From: Platanthera guangdongensis
Taxonomy: Eukaryota; Streptophyta; Magnoliopsida; Asparagales; Orchidaceae
Assembly: GCA_039583875.1 (NCBI GenBank)
Contig: CM077157.1
Span: 75,082,346 to 75,146,345, forward strand
Direction of reading: 5' to 3'
Length of the DNA: 64,000 nucleotides
Shown: positions 12,434 through 24,917 of the stretch, one piece after another
Numbering within the stretch: the stretch's first letter is position 1
Layout of the letters: every line of letters starts with the position of its first letter
Notes under the pieces: generated by a model
Told to the model about the DNA's origin: nothing
Seen by the model: the letters and a program-made list of their open reading frames with translations, nothing else
Databases searched by the model: none
Position numbers and translations under genes: made by a program

Positions 12434-14487
12434 TTAGGGTATTCTTAATGGATAACTATCACCGGGATCAGAATGAAATGTACGAGTCATGCTCAAACCA
12501 TAAGAGACATAGAGTCGAGTATATATCATTGTATACATGATTGATCCAATTGACGAAGCATATGAAATCAACTCCATGCATTCCTTATCTTCACAAGATT
12601 TAGGACACTGGTCTTTGGATAGACACACACCATGAGACATTGATAAGAATCCTTTCTTGTACTCAAGCATGTTAAATCATTTCAACACATTCTCAGTATA
12701 TGTATTTTGGGTCAAACCAAACAACTATTTTGATCTATCTCTATAGATCTTAATACCAAGTATATAAGTCACTTCACCCAAGTCTTTTATAGAAAAGTAG
12801 TTCCCTAGGTTGTTCTTAACAACTTGTAGGGTTGGTTTGTCATTCCTGATCAACAGTATGTCATCTTCATACAATATCAGGAAGACAATAATACTCCAAC
12901 TAATTCTCTTATAAACACACGGTTCATCCTCATTGTTGATAAAACCAAAATCTTTGATCTTTTCATAAAAATGAAGATTCCATCTACGAGGCATGCATAT
13001 TTTAGTGGCTTCACCTAGAGATACAAAATCCTCGTGTTGTGTCATATACACTTCCTTAAGGAGGTTTCCATTTAGGAAATCCTTTTTGACATCCATCAGC
13101 CAGATCTCGTATTCATAATACGCAGCAATACCAAGCAGAATTTTGATGGAATTAACTATAACAATCGGGGAAAAGGTCTCATCATAGTCAACACCATGAA
13201 TTTGCTTGAAACCTTTACCACTAATTGTCCTTTAAATGTCTGTACATTCCCATCCTTGTTGTTCTTCTTCTTAAAGACCCACTTGCATAATATGGGTCGT
13301 ACCCCTTCAGGTGGTTCCACCAAGGTCCAAACTTGGTTTGCATGCATGGATTCCATTTTAGATTTCATGGACTCAAGAAACTTCTCGGAGTTCGGTCCAC
13401 ACATAGCATTCCTTATCTTCACAAGATTTAGGACACTGGTCTTTGGATAGACACACACCATGAGACATTGGTAAGAATCCTTTCTTGTACTCAAGCATGT
13501 TAAATCATTTCAACACATTCTCAGTATATGTATTTTGGGTCAAACCAAACAACTATTTTGATCTATCTCTATAGATCTTAATACCAAGTATTTAAGTCAC
13601 TTCACCCAAGTCTTTTATAGAAAAGTAGTTCCCTAGGTTGTTCTTAACAACTTGTAGGGTTGGTTTGTCATTCCTGATCAACAGTATGTCATCTTCATAC
13701 AATATCAGGAAGACAATAATACTCCAACTAATTCTCTTATAAACACACGGTTCATCCTCATTGTTGATAAAACCAAAATCTTTGATCTTTTCATAAAAAT
13801 GAAGATTCCATCTACGAGGCATGCATATTTTAGTGGCTTCACCTAGAGATACAAAATCCTCGTGTTGTGTCATATACACTTCCTTAAGGAGGTTTACATT
13901 TAGGAAATCCTTTTTGACATCCATCAGCCAGATCTCGTATTCATAATACGCAGCAATACCAAGCAGAATTTTGATGGAATTAACTATAACAATAGGGGAA
14001 AATGTCTCATCATAGTCAACACCATGAATTTGCTTGAAACCTTTACCACTAATTGTCCTTTAAATGTCTGTACATTCCCATCCTTGTTGTTCTTCTTCTT
14101 AAAGACCCACTTGCATAATATGGGTCGTACCCCTTCAGGTGGTTCCACCAAGGTCCAAACTTGGTTTGCATGCATGGATTCCATTTTAGATTTCATGGAC
14201 TCAAGAAACTTCTCGGAGTTCGGTCCACACATAGCCTCTTGGTAGGTTGCTGGCTCATCATCATGATCCTTAAGAAACACAATACCTATTTGAGACACGA
14301 GAAATCCATATCTCCCGGGCTCAAACCTTGGTATACCAAATCTATGTAGAACTTGTGTTTCTTGAGCAGGCTCTCCAGCTACAACAACTTGTAGTACTTG
14401 CTCAGGTTCCAATTCCAGTTCATTAACAGTTTGTGGTTCGTGAACTTCTTCGAGTTCTACCATAGTAGTCTTTCTACTTAAGAACAC
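12434..14487 (-). pseudogene. Copia I reverse transcriptase, partly duplicated in tandem
   Basis: Reading on the minus strand, an RT N-terminal half (14487-13984, with NQVWTLVEPPEGVRPI and KWVFKKK) and an RT core (13924-13592, with MDVKKDFLN and the catalytic region LYEDDILL) are followed by the same two parts again (13494-13156 and 13096-12725) and then by the connection region (12670-12434). The catalytic motif is YEDD in both copies where YVDD is expected. The second N-terminal part is entered out of context, so no continuous RT can be made. Confidence 0.8.
12578..14235. repeat. 829-bp direct tandem duplication inside RT of copia I
   Basis: Units are 12578-13406 and 13407-14235. Both begin GCATTCCTTATCTTCACAAG and end at TCGGTCCACACATA. 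By eye they differ at only about half a dozen sites (for example TTTCCATTT versus TTTACATTT near 13068/13897, and ATCGGGG versus ATAGGGG near 13164/13993), so the duplication is recent relative to the decay of the element. Confidence 0.85.
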
Positions 14488-14499
14488 TTTCTAAAGAAA

Positions 14500-15320
14500 T
14501 ACACCAGTCCTCGCAACAAACACTTTGCCCTTAGATGATAGGTATAAATAGTACCCTTTAGTTTCTTTAGGATAACCACACAAGATAATATTTATCTAAC
14601 TTGGGTTCCATCTTGTCAGAAATTTGACATCTCACGTTTGCCTCACGACCCCAAATCTTAATGAAAGACATACTAGAACACTTCCTAGTCCATATCTCAT
14701 ATGATGTCTTTAGAACTGCTTTCGTTGGAGTACGATTTAGTGTAAAAGCAGCAGTTTCTAGAGCAAAACCACAAAAGGAAACAAGCAGATCTGAATGACT
14801 CCTCATCGACCATACCATGTCTAGCAGAGGACCATTCCTCTGCTCAGACACACCATTATACTGCGACGTTCTGGGTGGAGTGAGCTGTGATATAATGCCA
14901 CACTCATTTATATGATCATGAAACTCATGACTCAGGTGCTCGCCACCTCGATCCGATCAGAGTGCTTTAACCCTCTTACCCAATAGGTTCTCAACTTCAT
15001 TCTTAAACTCTTTGAACTTTTCAAAGGTCACGGATTTGCACTTCATAAGATACATGTATCAGTATGTACTGAAATCATCAGAAAATATAACAAACTAGAA
15101 GTACCCACCTCTAGCCATAGAACTCATGGGTCCGCATACATCACTATGTACTATACCTAAGAGATCATCAACCCTCTAATTGAAACCAGTGAAAGTGACT
15201 TTAGTCATCTTGCCTAATAAATAGGATTTGTATTTGTCAAATGATTCATAATCAAATGAGTCAAGTAGTCCATCTTTATGGAGCTTGGATATGCGTTTCT
15301 TATTTATATGTCCCAAACGA
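14500..15320 (-). pseudogene. Copia I integrase remnant
   Basis: The clearest piece (14851-14567) carries the region after the catalytic Glu: SEQRNGPLLDMVWSMRSHSD and LETAAFTLNRTPTKAV. The usual E of 'GVSERRNRTLLDMVRSMMS' falls at SEQ. The core to about 15320 is recognisable only in shifted frames with stops. The enzyme would insert the cDNA copy; this one is dead. Confidence 0.65.
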
Positions 15321-15325
15321 CTATG

Positions 15326-16108
15326 TCAATGGTACGTAGGGTTTGAGTTATTTATTTTTAGTCTTTTAGTATTTTCTATATTATAGAACTGATGGTGTAA
15401 GTTCAAAACATATAAATCATTAAACATTTGGGCTATACCATAATAAACATCGTTCTTAAATATAGAACAACAATTGTTCTTAATAATAAAAGAAAATCCA
15501 ATCATGTACAAACATGAAAAAGATAGAATTTTTCTCGTTATGGAGGGAATATAATAACAATTATATAGTTCTATTACAAGCCCACTAGGTAAAGAAAGAC
15601 GACAAACTCCTATGGCAATAGCAACAACTCTTGCTCCATTGCCAACATGCAGGTCCACCTCCCCTTTACTCAACAATCTTCTCATTTCTAGTTCCTACAC
15701 ATTTATACAAATGTGAGAACCGCATCTGTTATCCAATACCCAAGATGAAGGAGCAGAAAGGTTATTCTCTATTACATAAATACTAGAAGCGGAAGTCATA
15801 CCTCCCTTCATTTTATGTAGGCCCTCAATATAAGAAGGCCAGTTCCTCCTCCAATGACCAGCCATGCCACAGTGGTGGCATTTCCCTTCTTTCGCCAAGC
15901 CTTTATTTTTCAGTGTTGAAGTCTTGGGCTCAAGAGATGACTTAGGTCCAAACTTCGTCTTCTTGAAACCATTGGACATGCCCATGCCTTTATGAACCAT
16001 CAGTATAGGCCTAGCAAGCTTGACCTTCTTCATATTACTTTTCGCAGTTCTTAACAAGCCTAGGAGCTCGGGCAGTGTCTTATCTATTTCATTCATATTA
16101 TAGGTCAA
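15326..16108 (-). pseudogene. Copia I zinc knuckle, protease and integrase N-terminal region
   Basis: The zinc knuckle reads CHHCGMAGHWRRNW: the final Cys of CX2CX4HX4C is Trp. The protease region follows as WVLDNRCGSHICINV, where DTG/DSG would be expected, so the catalytic motif is lost. The stretch 15685-15326 (LHVGNGARVVAIAIG, LELYNCYYIP-like) is the rest of the protease and the start of integrase. Confidence 0.7.
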
Positions 16109-16109
16109 G

Positions 16110-16657
16110 ATGAACTTCTCATAACTGTCTGGTAATGATTATATGATTAGGTCTGTAGCAAACTCTTGGCCAAGAGGAAAGCCTAACCTTTTAAGGTTCC
16201 TTATATACCCAATCATCTTGAGTATGCGAGTCCCTACAAGGTCACGAGCTCCCATCTTACTTTGAAATAATGCCTTGGTGACGTCAAACTTCTCTTGGCG
16301 AGCCTACCCTTGAAACATATTCTTGAGATGCTCGTCAATTTCTTTGCAACCCATGTTCTCATGTTGCTTCTGAAGCTTAGAGTTCATGGTTGACAACATG
16401 AGGCATTCAACATCAAAGGAGACATCTTGATACTTATTGTAAGCATCTTTATCAGATCGGGGCGCATTCCCGACTGCCTCATTAGGGGATTCCTCTTCCA
16501 AAACATAGAGCTTAATCTCTTGCCTGAGAACAATTCTCAAGTTTCTGTACCAGTCCAAATAGTTAGTCCCACTCTGTTTATCCTTCTCAAGAATGGCCCT
16601 AAGGGACAAGGTGGAATGAGATCTACATGCCATGGAAATTCTATAAGGATTTAGCAA
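16110..16657 (-). pseudogene. Copia I gag
   Basis: The first 117 residues are open (16657-16304). Residues near 27-50 (LEKDKQSGTNYLDWYRNLRI, then VLRQE) and near 52-58 (YVLEEES) match the copia gag N-terminus. After the stop at 16304 the frame continues brokenly to the zinc knuckle. Upstream only about 60 bp of leader survive before the end of LTR H. Confidence 0.75.
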
Positions 16658-16993
16658 AGAAAAATTCAGTACGACATTTCAAAATACATTGCTATTTCAG
16701 AATACATTTCAAAATGCATTTTGTCCGCTGGTCGGGCCAGAGGGGATCTTACTTGCGGAAGACGTCCACGCAGTGCTCCTTAAGGGTTAACGACCCTCTC
16801 AACTAAGCACTAGTTGGCCCCTTGCTCGTCTTGAATCACAATATTCACATCTCATCAAAGAGTTTAGCAGAAGCATTAATAGGGATCCACAACAAATATA
16901 TATAACAATATATATTTAAAAGGAAATGCAAAAGGCGACAACCATTATTTAAACACGAAGCCCGTAGGCTATATAGTACTACAACTAACAGCT

Positions 16994-17013
16994 CCTCTCT
17001 CTCTCTCTCTCTC
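16994..17013. repeat. (CT)n microsatellite in LTR H
   Basis: About ten CT units lie between GCTC and CAACTTT. Confidence 0.9.
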
Positions 17014-18164
17014 TCAACTTTACTTGCTAGTACTCATGTCTCGAAACTCTAGAGATGACGGGGGTGTCTCTGCTCGAGTAGTCCTATCGGTTGGCGTATC
17101 ATCTTGTAGCAGCTAGTCACTACGGTGCTCCATCTCCTGTGAATGGTTATTAAAATAACCGTTAGTCATAGAGCTAAGTGGAAACAAATCTTCTCCCTGG
17201 ATCCATATCCTGGGGACAATCTCATGCACACAATAAAGTAGATATCCGAAGCATGAGAGATTTGGTATAATATTTCATGAATAAGGTAGGAGCAACCAAA
17301 AAGAGGCACAACATGGTATAACTGGACTAACAGCAGTAATATACGTCAGTTATAATTTAGGCTCCACTAGCACAATAACATAACAAGTGTTCACAACCCG
17401 TGCAAACATTGCATGTATTCATAGTCGCGTACACATTGCATGCATTCACATCCACGCACGCTTCGCAGGCATTCATAGTCGTGTACACATCATAGAATTC
17501 ACAGTCGCGCATAACACCCTATAACGAAAGAGTCTGGACAGCTTCTTTTCAAGCAGGGTAGCGAGCCCCACGGGCCTCACCGATGTGGCCGCCGGTGATA
17601 ATGGTCAGTCTTGCTACTTTTAGGGGTGGTCGTACCGCACAACCCGGACCCTAGTGTACAATTCCGTGTACTCTTGGATGTGATCGACATCCGACAAATC
17701 AACATTTTGGGAGACTATCGGAGGAAACCCTATGGGGAAAACATAACGACCGGTCACCCATGGTACTCATCTCCCTATCGCCTTGAGTTATCGAACTTCT
17801 CATACCGGTATAAATAGTCTGAGGAAGTGACTGACCTGCCATTATTTACCTCAAGCAATTTACAAGAAAATAACTAAAAATAGTTTTGTTAGCATGCACC
17901 AGGTCTACAACGTCTTGCCCTACTATGCTTTAAATAATTAGAGCAAATGACACTTGACTCGACTTTCGACAAGGAGCGTGGGAGCACTTTATTTGGGGCT
18001 AACTTATGAGGAACATCTCAACTCCTGTTATCCCCAACTAAGGCTCAACCTATCAAATCACTGCCCGTCAGGGCAGGACCAGTGCTTAAAATAGTAAATT
18101 ACAGAAATAAAAGTGCGTAATAAAAGTTGTTGTTAATATAAGTTGCATAATTGAAATGCTATAA

Positions 18165-18375
18165 AGAAATAGGACCAGTAGTACACTAGAGTGGTACTGA
18201 ACTGAAAGTAAGTACTGAAAGGAACTGGACCAGTACGAGACTAGAATAATACTTAAAACAAATGAACTAAACTGAAAGTAAATAACCTGGACCAGTACGA
18301 TATTGTAGTGCTGAAAAGAAAGTACTGAACTGAAATGAATAAATGAACTGGACCAGTACGAGACTGGAATAAAAT
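18165..18375. repeat. About 60-bp tandem repeat in LTR H
   Basis: Four degenerate units are keyed by GGACCAGTACGAGACT, starting near 18171, 18228, 18291 and 18351. Confidence 0.7.
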
Positions 18376-18418
18376 AAAGAAAATGGTTAGTATACCAATC
18401 ACTCCATTCAAAAGACTT

Positions 18419-18540
18419 CAGTTCTATCCTCGTTTTTAGGAGGCATGTTCAGTTCCATCTTCATTCTCAAGAGGCATGATTCAGTTCCATCTCCGTTCTC
18501 AAGAGTATTAGTTTAGTTCCATCTCCATTCTTAGTAGGTT
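18419..18540. repeat. About 32-bp tandem repeat in LTR H
   Basis: Four units are keyed by CAGTTCCATCTCCATTCT, starting near 18419, 18450, 18482 and 18514. Confidence 0.7.
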
Positions 18541-20439
18541 TCTTTGGGTTTCACCAATTATTAAGATCTAATAACAATTCAGTTGCGCCCTTTTTATTAA
18601 CGGATGAATCAGATCAGGGGAAGCTTATTATTAGTTACATTTTTATTATTCATCAGACAATAAATATCAATTCGATTTCTTGCGTCAGATCCAATCCGAG
18701 AATCTCGTTAGAGTGCATATTTTTCCTTGAATTTTAACCTCAAAAATCATTTTTAACATATGAGGGAAATTCTTTACCCAGAACGAGGTTGTGGATTATT
18801 TTTCTCGAAACTCATACTTTCATCTTCCGAGTTTACCCAAAATGCTCGAGAGAAAATGAGGCGGTCAGTGGTTTTGCAAAAACCTTGAAATACTCAGAGC
18901 TAGAAATCTTGCCTCAATAAATCTCGTCGACTAATCAATTGAACTTAATATTCAGTAAATAAAGTGGTTACACACTTCGATTTTAATTTTCGAAGAATTT
19001 GAGCGCATAAATTTCCGAGCGTGACCGTAAGTTCCAAGAAATTGGGAAATCTTCAACTTTTATCCCAAGATTCCCAAATTTTAATAAAACCTATAAGAGG
19101 GCAAAAAAAGTGCCTAGTATATTTTCTAAAATTTTCCGAGCAATTTTGGGCCTCTAAATTGGCCAAATAATTCTTATTTAGGCTTTTAAAAATAACAAAT
19201 TTACTCCAAAAATTCCCAAATTTTTTGTGGAGGTTGCCCTCATCTAGGAGAACAATTTTCATGCTGAAAACTTTTTCACCAGGTATCTATTGTACCCTCG
19301 AGAAAATAAAAACCCATTTTAATTGTAATATTCATAAATATTATAAAAATTATAATTTTTATATCACTTCTCCCCCACCGCCTGTATCGGAAAAACTGCC
19401 CTTATGGGTCTTCTCCGTCGTCGGTCGGCCGCTTGATGGCCATGACTCCACCACCGGCCTACTCCGCGTGGGTGGGCGCTCCCTCTAGCGTTGGTCCGGC
19501 GGCCTGCCAGAGCTATTTTTTATTTTGAATGGAGGGGAGGGGTTGACGGCAGTGGCACTCCGGCCGCTGGAGCTTGCATGCAACTCGTCTAGAAAAAGGG
19601 GAGGTGGGAGAGCAGAAGCTTTCCACCTTATTTGGGGTCTCTGGCGGCCTCCAACAAGATCGACCATTAGATGCGGCAAGGTGGTGGTGAGCTCATGTAG
19701 GAGGATTCCAGCGAGGTTGGGGCTTGACCAGAGTTTTGATGGGTTCGATTGGGGCTGGGGAGAGGAGTGATTCTCCACTGAAGCCTTGGGGGGGTATATA
19801 GAATGAGAAACAAATCCCCTCCTCCCCTTATTCTTCTTGGCCACAACATCTAGAGGAAGAAGATGAGTTGGGGCGAACCTAACCATGGTAAGGTGAAGGT
19901 CGGGTGATGTGGCTGCATACTACTAGTTGGTCGTTCCCCCTAGTGGATAGGATATGGGTTGACCTATTTAGCAATGTGAAAAGCCTAGTTTTTGGCCAAT
20001 GGGGGGAGAGAGAAGTTGGGCTTGGATCACTTCTTAACCTTAATAGCAGCCATCATGCAAGACCAAGTTATGGACAAAAAAATGAGCCCATGGTGAGCTT
20101 CTTAAGGAGGGAGAGATGGAGAGAGAAATGGGCTTTTGGGGGGAGTTTGACCAAAAGTCAACCATAGGTGGGTCTCCCCAAGCGGTCATAGTCAAAATAG
20201 GACGAAGTCATCGGGGGTCGGTTCAAAGTTGGGGTATCATGTCACGATTGGTGTGTGCACACTTTTCGGTGCACGATTGAGCTTGGTTTGACCAACCGTC
20301 ATCAAAACTAACTGGGACAAATTCCGTTGACTTTGTATTGACCATATGAATCTAATGCCACTGACCAGGGTTGAATCAGAGTTCATTTACTAAATATTCA
20401 AAATTTGCGGGTCGCGGCGCGCTAAATGATCAAAACGCT

Positions 20440-21010
20440 CATAATCATCGTTAGACTTTGAATCGTGACGTAATGATTTCTGATGCATTTGTATCGACTA
20501 TACAAAGCCATTGGAACTGACAGAACTCAGATCGAAGTTCTCTAGGTTGATATTCAAAAATCTCGTTTTCGCGACGTTCTATGAGAAATGACCATATCCA
20601 CAATATGACCTCGAAATTCAACGGAACGAGTTCCAATGCAATCGTATTGACTACATGAGGCCACAGGAGCTGAAAGTACTCAAATAAGAGTTCTCTAACT
20701 CGATATTCAAAAATTACGTTTTCACGACGTTCTATGAAGAACGACCATGTCCACAATATTGCATCGAAATTCAACGGAACGATTTCCAATGCACTCGTAT
20801 TGACTATATCAGGCCACATGAACTGAAAGAACTCAAATCAGAGTTCCCTAGCTCGATATTCAAAAATCTCGTTTTAGCGAAGTTCTACGAGGAATGGCTA
20901 TATCCACCATATGACCTCGAAATTCAACGGAATGAGTTCCAACACACTCGTATTGACTATACAAGACCACATGAACTAACAAAACTCAAATCAGAGTTCT
21001 CTAGCTCGAT
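20440..21010. repeat. 153-bp tandem repeat in the 5' part of LTR H
   Basis: About four units are keyed by GAAATTCAACGGAACGA, at 20613, 20766 and 20919, with an older unit keyed at about 20460. The spacing is exactly 153 bp. In the minus sense this is upstream in the LTR, where promoter/enhancer repeats usually lie. A 122-residue minus-strand ORF across it is repeat translation, because 153 is divisible by 3. Confidence 0.85.
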
Positions 21011-21149
21011 AGCCCCGTCTAGGGTTACCTCCTACCTTATTATGGGCCATGGGTAGAGGTTCAGGTCACTTTTATTGGGCCCATTAGGGTTCCGGTGGCC
21101 CAATAAAAGTCTGGTTGTCACAATCCAATAAAAATAACATAACTGGGGG

Positions 21150-23250
21150 AAAGAGCTCTGGGTTCTTTCCTTAGATGAGTGCTTCGGGTTCCCATGTAAA
21201 CTCGTCTCGTCCGCAATTTGATCACAAAATCTTGACCACTGGAATGGTCTTGTTGCGCAGTTCCTTTACTTTATAATCTACTATGCTGACCGGTTCAAGC
21301 TGGACGGATCTATCTGACTACAGCTGTTCTGGCGGTGTAGTAAGGTGTTGTTCTGGTAACCAGATGACTTTCCTCAGAGTTGAGACATGGAATACATCGT
21401 GAAGATTTCCAAATTTCGAGGGCAGGGCTAATCGATAGACAATAGGACCAACACGCTCTATCACCTGATAGGGGACTACATAGCGAGAATCTAGTTTCTT
21501 TTGCTTCCTTAATCGGGAGATACCATGCATGGGCTTGATTTTCAAAAACACCATTTCTCCGACATTAAACTCCACCAGTCGATGTCGTGCATCATAATAT
21601 TTGGTTTGTCGGGTCTGTGCTTCCCACATTCGCTCCTAGTTTAGCCGTCGCTTTTATGGTATCATCAATATAAGCCACTACTAAGGCTTCTGGGACCTCA
21701 TCTTGAACCCAAGTCAACGGAGTTCGGTAAAGCCTTTCATACAATGCATCGTATGGTGCCATCTTAATGCTGGCCTAATAACGGTTACTATAAGAAAACT
21801 AGACTAAAGAAAACAATATTTCCCATGGATCTCTGTGCTCTACTATGCAAAGTCGGAGTAGATCCTCCATCGCCTAGTTCATCCTTTCTTTCAATCCATT
21901 TGTTTGTGGGTGGTGCTAAATGCAAACTTGGCCCCAAGTATGCTTGCACCTGCCTCCACTCCTTGGATGTGAAACATCCATCACGACCCGACACTATGGA
22001 CTTCGGCACTCTGTGGAATTAGACTACTTTCTCTATGAACAACTTGGCCAGAATGTCAACTCCATCACCCTGTCAGTTTGGAATGAACCATGCTACCTTG
22101 TTAAGTCAAAGCACGATAGCCCATAAAGAGTTGTTTCAAGCACAGGATCGAGGTAAGCTATGGACAATGTCCATGGAAATATCCTCAAATTTCCATCCTA
22201 GTATCGACAGGGGCTGTAATAGGCCTCCTGGATTGCGACATTTAGCTTTAACCTTTTGGCAGACCTGGCATTGTGCCACGAAGTTGGTGACTTCTCTTTT
22301 CATTCTAGGCCAGTAAATGGTCATGCGCAGATCAACATACATCTTAACCACACAAGGGTGAATAGAATACCTCGACTGTTGTGCTTATCGAAGAATCTCA
22401 TCTCAGATTCCTTCGGTAGAGGGAATAAATATGCAATGCCTGAACTGCAAGATTCTATTATGTAGATTGAACTCCTCTTATTATCCATCTTGTAGGGACT
22501 GAATGATCGGGACCACTTCTTGATCGACCTTCTGGGCCTCTACGAGCAACAAGAGTAATTTCCAAGTCTAACGCAGACTAAAACAATTCCATTGATATCT
22601 GCTCCATCCAGCTCCCAGCTATCGATGGTTGTACGCTCAACACATTAGCAACTTTATTAGGCTACTCGGGGTGGTACTGGAGTGCAAAATCATAATCACA
22701 CAAAAGTTCCAACCATCAGCACTACCGAATGTTCAACTCTTCTTGATTAAATATGTATTTGAGTCTCTTATGGTCGGAGAAGATCTCGCATCTTACTCAA
22801 TGCAAATAATGTCTCCAGATCTATAGGTCGAAAATAAATACACCCAAATCTAGATCATGGGTTACGTAATATAGCTTGTGCAGCTTTAGTTGGAGTGGCG
22901 CACATGTTACTACCAAGCCATGCTGCATTACAATAACTCCCAATCCTTTTCGGGAGGCATCAGCATAGATCTGGAATCCTTCAATTCCCGAGGGGATCGT
23001 AAGTATTGGGGTAGAAGTTTGTCGCTTCTTTAACTCAATTAATGCAGCCTCACATTCCGGCGTCCATCGAAATGTATCCATCTTGTAAGAGTTGTAAGGG
23101 ATAACACAATCTTGAAATATTTTTCCACGAATTTCCTGTAATACCCGGCAAGACCAAGGAAGCTTCGTATATCTATTGGCATCTTAAGCGGCGGCCAGCT
23201 TTGAACTGCCTAGAGCTTCGCCTGATCCACTGTTACCCATGTTGATGCAC
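21150..23250 (-). pseudogene. Chromovirus H pol: RT C-terminus, RNase H, integrase, chromodomain
   Basis: In minus order: RT C-terminus (about 23240-23100, with IRSFLGLAGYYRKFVEKYF), RNase H (23081-22821, FRWTPECEAALIELKK, GFQIYADASRKGLGVIVMQH), integrase zinc/linker (22351-22136, YWPRMKREVTNFVAQCQVCQ), integrase core (22009-21788, KSIVSGRDGCFTSKEWRQV, where SDRD reads SGRD), integrase C-terminus (21629-21318, FLKIKPMHGISRLRKQKK, NLHDVFHVSTLRK) and a chromodomain (about 21290-21150, DEFTWEPEALI). Stops and frameshifts separate them. The gene is cut near 23250 within RT; gag, protease and the RT N-terminus are absent. The chromodomain targets such elements to heterochromatin. Confidence 0.8.
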
Positions 23251-24139
23251 GAAATTGGAACCACTTGATAAACGGTGTTTGAACTAGTGGGGATGACGAA
23301 GGAGGTTGATGAGGAACTGTCGATCAATCAGTTACTTTAACGGTTAGGGATTATCGGTTGATGTCGAGAGAGGAGGAGATGAGAAGAAGAGAGGAAGAGG
23401 GTCCACTGGCAGCAGCAACAGCAAGAATTCTCCACCACAACTTAAGTACCACTCCTGCAACGGGTTTTCCTTTGATTATGAATCAGTGTGACAGCTCGAG
23501 TTGCTCCTTTACATGAAAAAAATAAAGGGTAAAAGGGGAAGCTAGCGGCTAGAAGGAAGAGGTTTCCAGAGGCCGCGTGGGCTGAACAAACAGGTCGATA
23601 GAACACGCGGGTTGCTGATTCTGCAACTCGCTGCCTTAGGCCGAGCTGACTGCGCGAACAAGCACGGAAGATTGCTGAGGTCCCGCGGACAGGGGAAAGT
23701 CGATAGGTTTGTTCACATGGGTTAAGGACTGAATACGCCCGGACTGGTGGGAATGCCGTTGATCAAGCCCGACAGATAGGAAAGTTGTGGCCTCAAGGTT
23801 TGATGCGAAGGTTTTACCCGGGGGTCGTCCTCCTGAAATGAGAGGTATGGAGTATATTTATAGGCTGGAGGAGGTGAAATCCAAAACTGGGTTTGATGAT
23901 ATCACCCCGATGATACGGGCGAGCTGCGATCGAGTCCATGTCATGCTGCGGACTAAAGAGCAGCTCACCTATTGTTGGGAGAAGCCGATGTTGGGTAGCT
24001 GGAGATGCTTCTAGAGGACTGCGTAAAGAGTCTGCCTGGTATAAGGCAGACAGGGTGAGTGCCTCTACTGCTGGATGAGACGAGTCTGCTACCTTCTGGC
24101 GAATAGAAGGATCAGGTCGCCAATGCTGGTGGGAAGACG
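23251..24139. other. Unclassified segment abutting truncated H
   Basis: No protein family is recognised. A TATA-like GAGTATATTTATAGGCT stands at about 23850-23866 and is followed by ordinary sequence. The 75-residue plus ORF at 23787-24014 has no recognisable motif. With the following array it could be an LTR of another element that replaced the 5' half of H, but no TG...CA termini were found. Confidence 0.3.
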
Positions 24140-24905
24140 CATTTCTGCCACCTATTGGAATACAAGTTGAATCTGCATTGTGTTGTGCGGACTGATGAGG
24201 AGATGGCTTGTTGCTGCTGGGAGCAAGTTCGCCACCTACTGGAGGGCGACCTGGAGTCAGGTCTCCTACTAAGAAGAAGCAAGTCCACCACCCTTAGGTG
24301 GACTGAAGTTTAGTCCATGCCATACTGTGTGGACTGATGAGGAGATGGCTTGCTGCTGCTGGGAGTGAGTTCACCACCTACTGGAGGGAGACCTGGAGGC
24401 AGGTCGCCTATTAGGAAGAAGCAGTTCCACCACCCTAATGTGGACTGAAGTTGAGTCTGCGCCAAGCGGTGCGGACTTGATGAGGATATGGCTTTTTGTT
24501 GCTGTGAGCGAGTTCGCCACCTGCTGGAGGGCAACCTGGATGCAGGCCACCTACTAGGAAAAGGTAGGTCCACCACCCTAAGGTGCACTAAAGTTGAGTC
24601 CACGCCATGCTGTGCATACTGATGGGGTGATGGCTTGCTGCTGCTGGGAGCGAGTTTGCCACATGCTGGAGGGTGACCTGGAGGAAGGTCGCCTACTAGG
24701 AAGAAGCAGGTCCACCACCCTAAGGTTGACTGAAGTTGAGTCCGCGCCATGCTATGCAGACTGATGAGGAGATGGCTTACTGCTGCTGGGAGCGAGTTCG
24801 TCACCTGATTGAGGGGGTCCTGGAGGCAGGTCGCCTTCTGTCCTTCATTTGTTGACGGACTAAGACCGAGTCTGCCACCTTTGGGTGAGCAAGGATTGAA
24901 TCTGC
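24140..24905. repeat. 142-bp tandem repeat array, about five units
   Basis: Units are keyed by GGACTGATGAGGAGATGGCT, at about 24189, 24331, 24473, 24616 and 24758, at spacings of 142-143 bp. Each contains GAGTTCGCCACCTACTGGAGG and AGGTCCACCACCCTAAGG. The 217-residue minus-strand ORF here (24963-24310) merely reads through the repeat in changing frames. Confidence 0.85.
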
Positions 24906-24917
24906 CTTCTACTAGCG

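Larger units (their letters stand above)
16722..21120 (-). mobile_element. 3' LTR of chromovirus H (about 4.4 kb)
   Basis: In the minus sense it starts TGACAACCAGAC right after the chromodomain region and ends GCGGACA next to the copia I leader, giving TG...CA termini. Its great length and position fit Tekay/Del-type chromoviruses and match the LTR of F in size. It contains three tandem arrays (listed separately), a (CT)n tract at about 16994-17013 and a GC-rich stretch at 19370-19880. Open frames inside it (for example 19485-19886) are chance. H seems to have inserted into the leader of copia I. Confidence 0.65.

Noticed and set aside
12093..14349. Plus-strand ORFs opposite copia I (13196-13450, 14024-14245, 14161-14349)
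   Set aside because: They are the reverse strand of the RT and linker sequence.
20451..20819. 122-residue repetitive minus-strand ORF
   Set aside because: Translation of the 153-bp repeat, which is in frame only because 153 is divisible by three.
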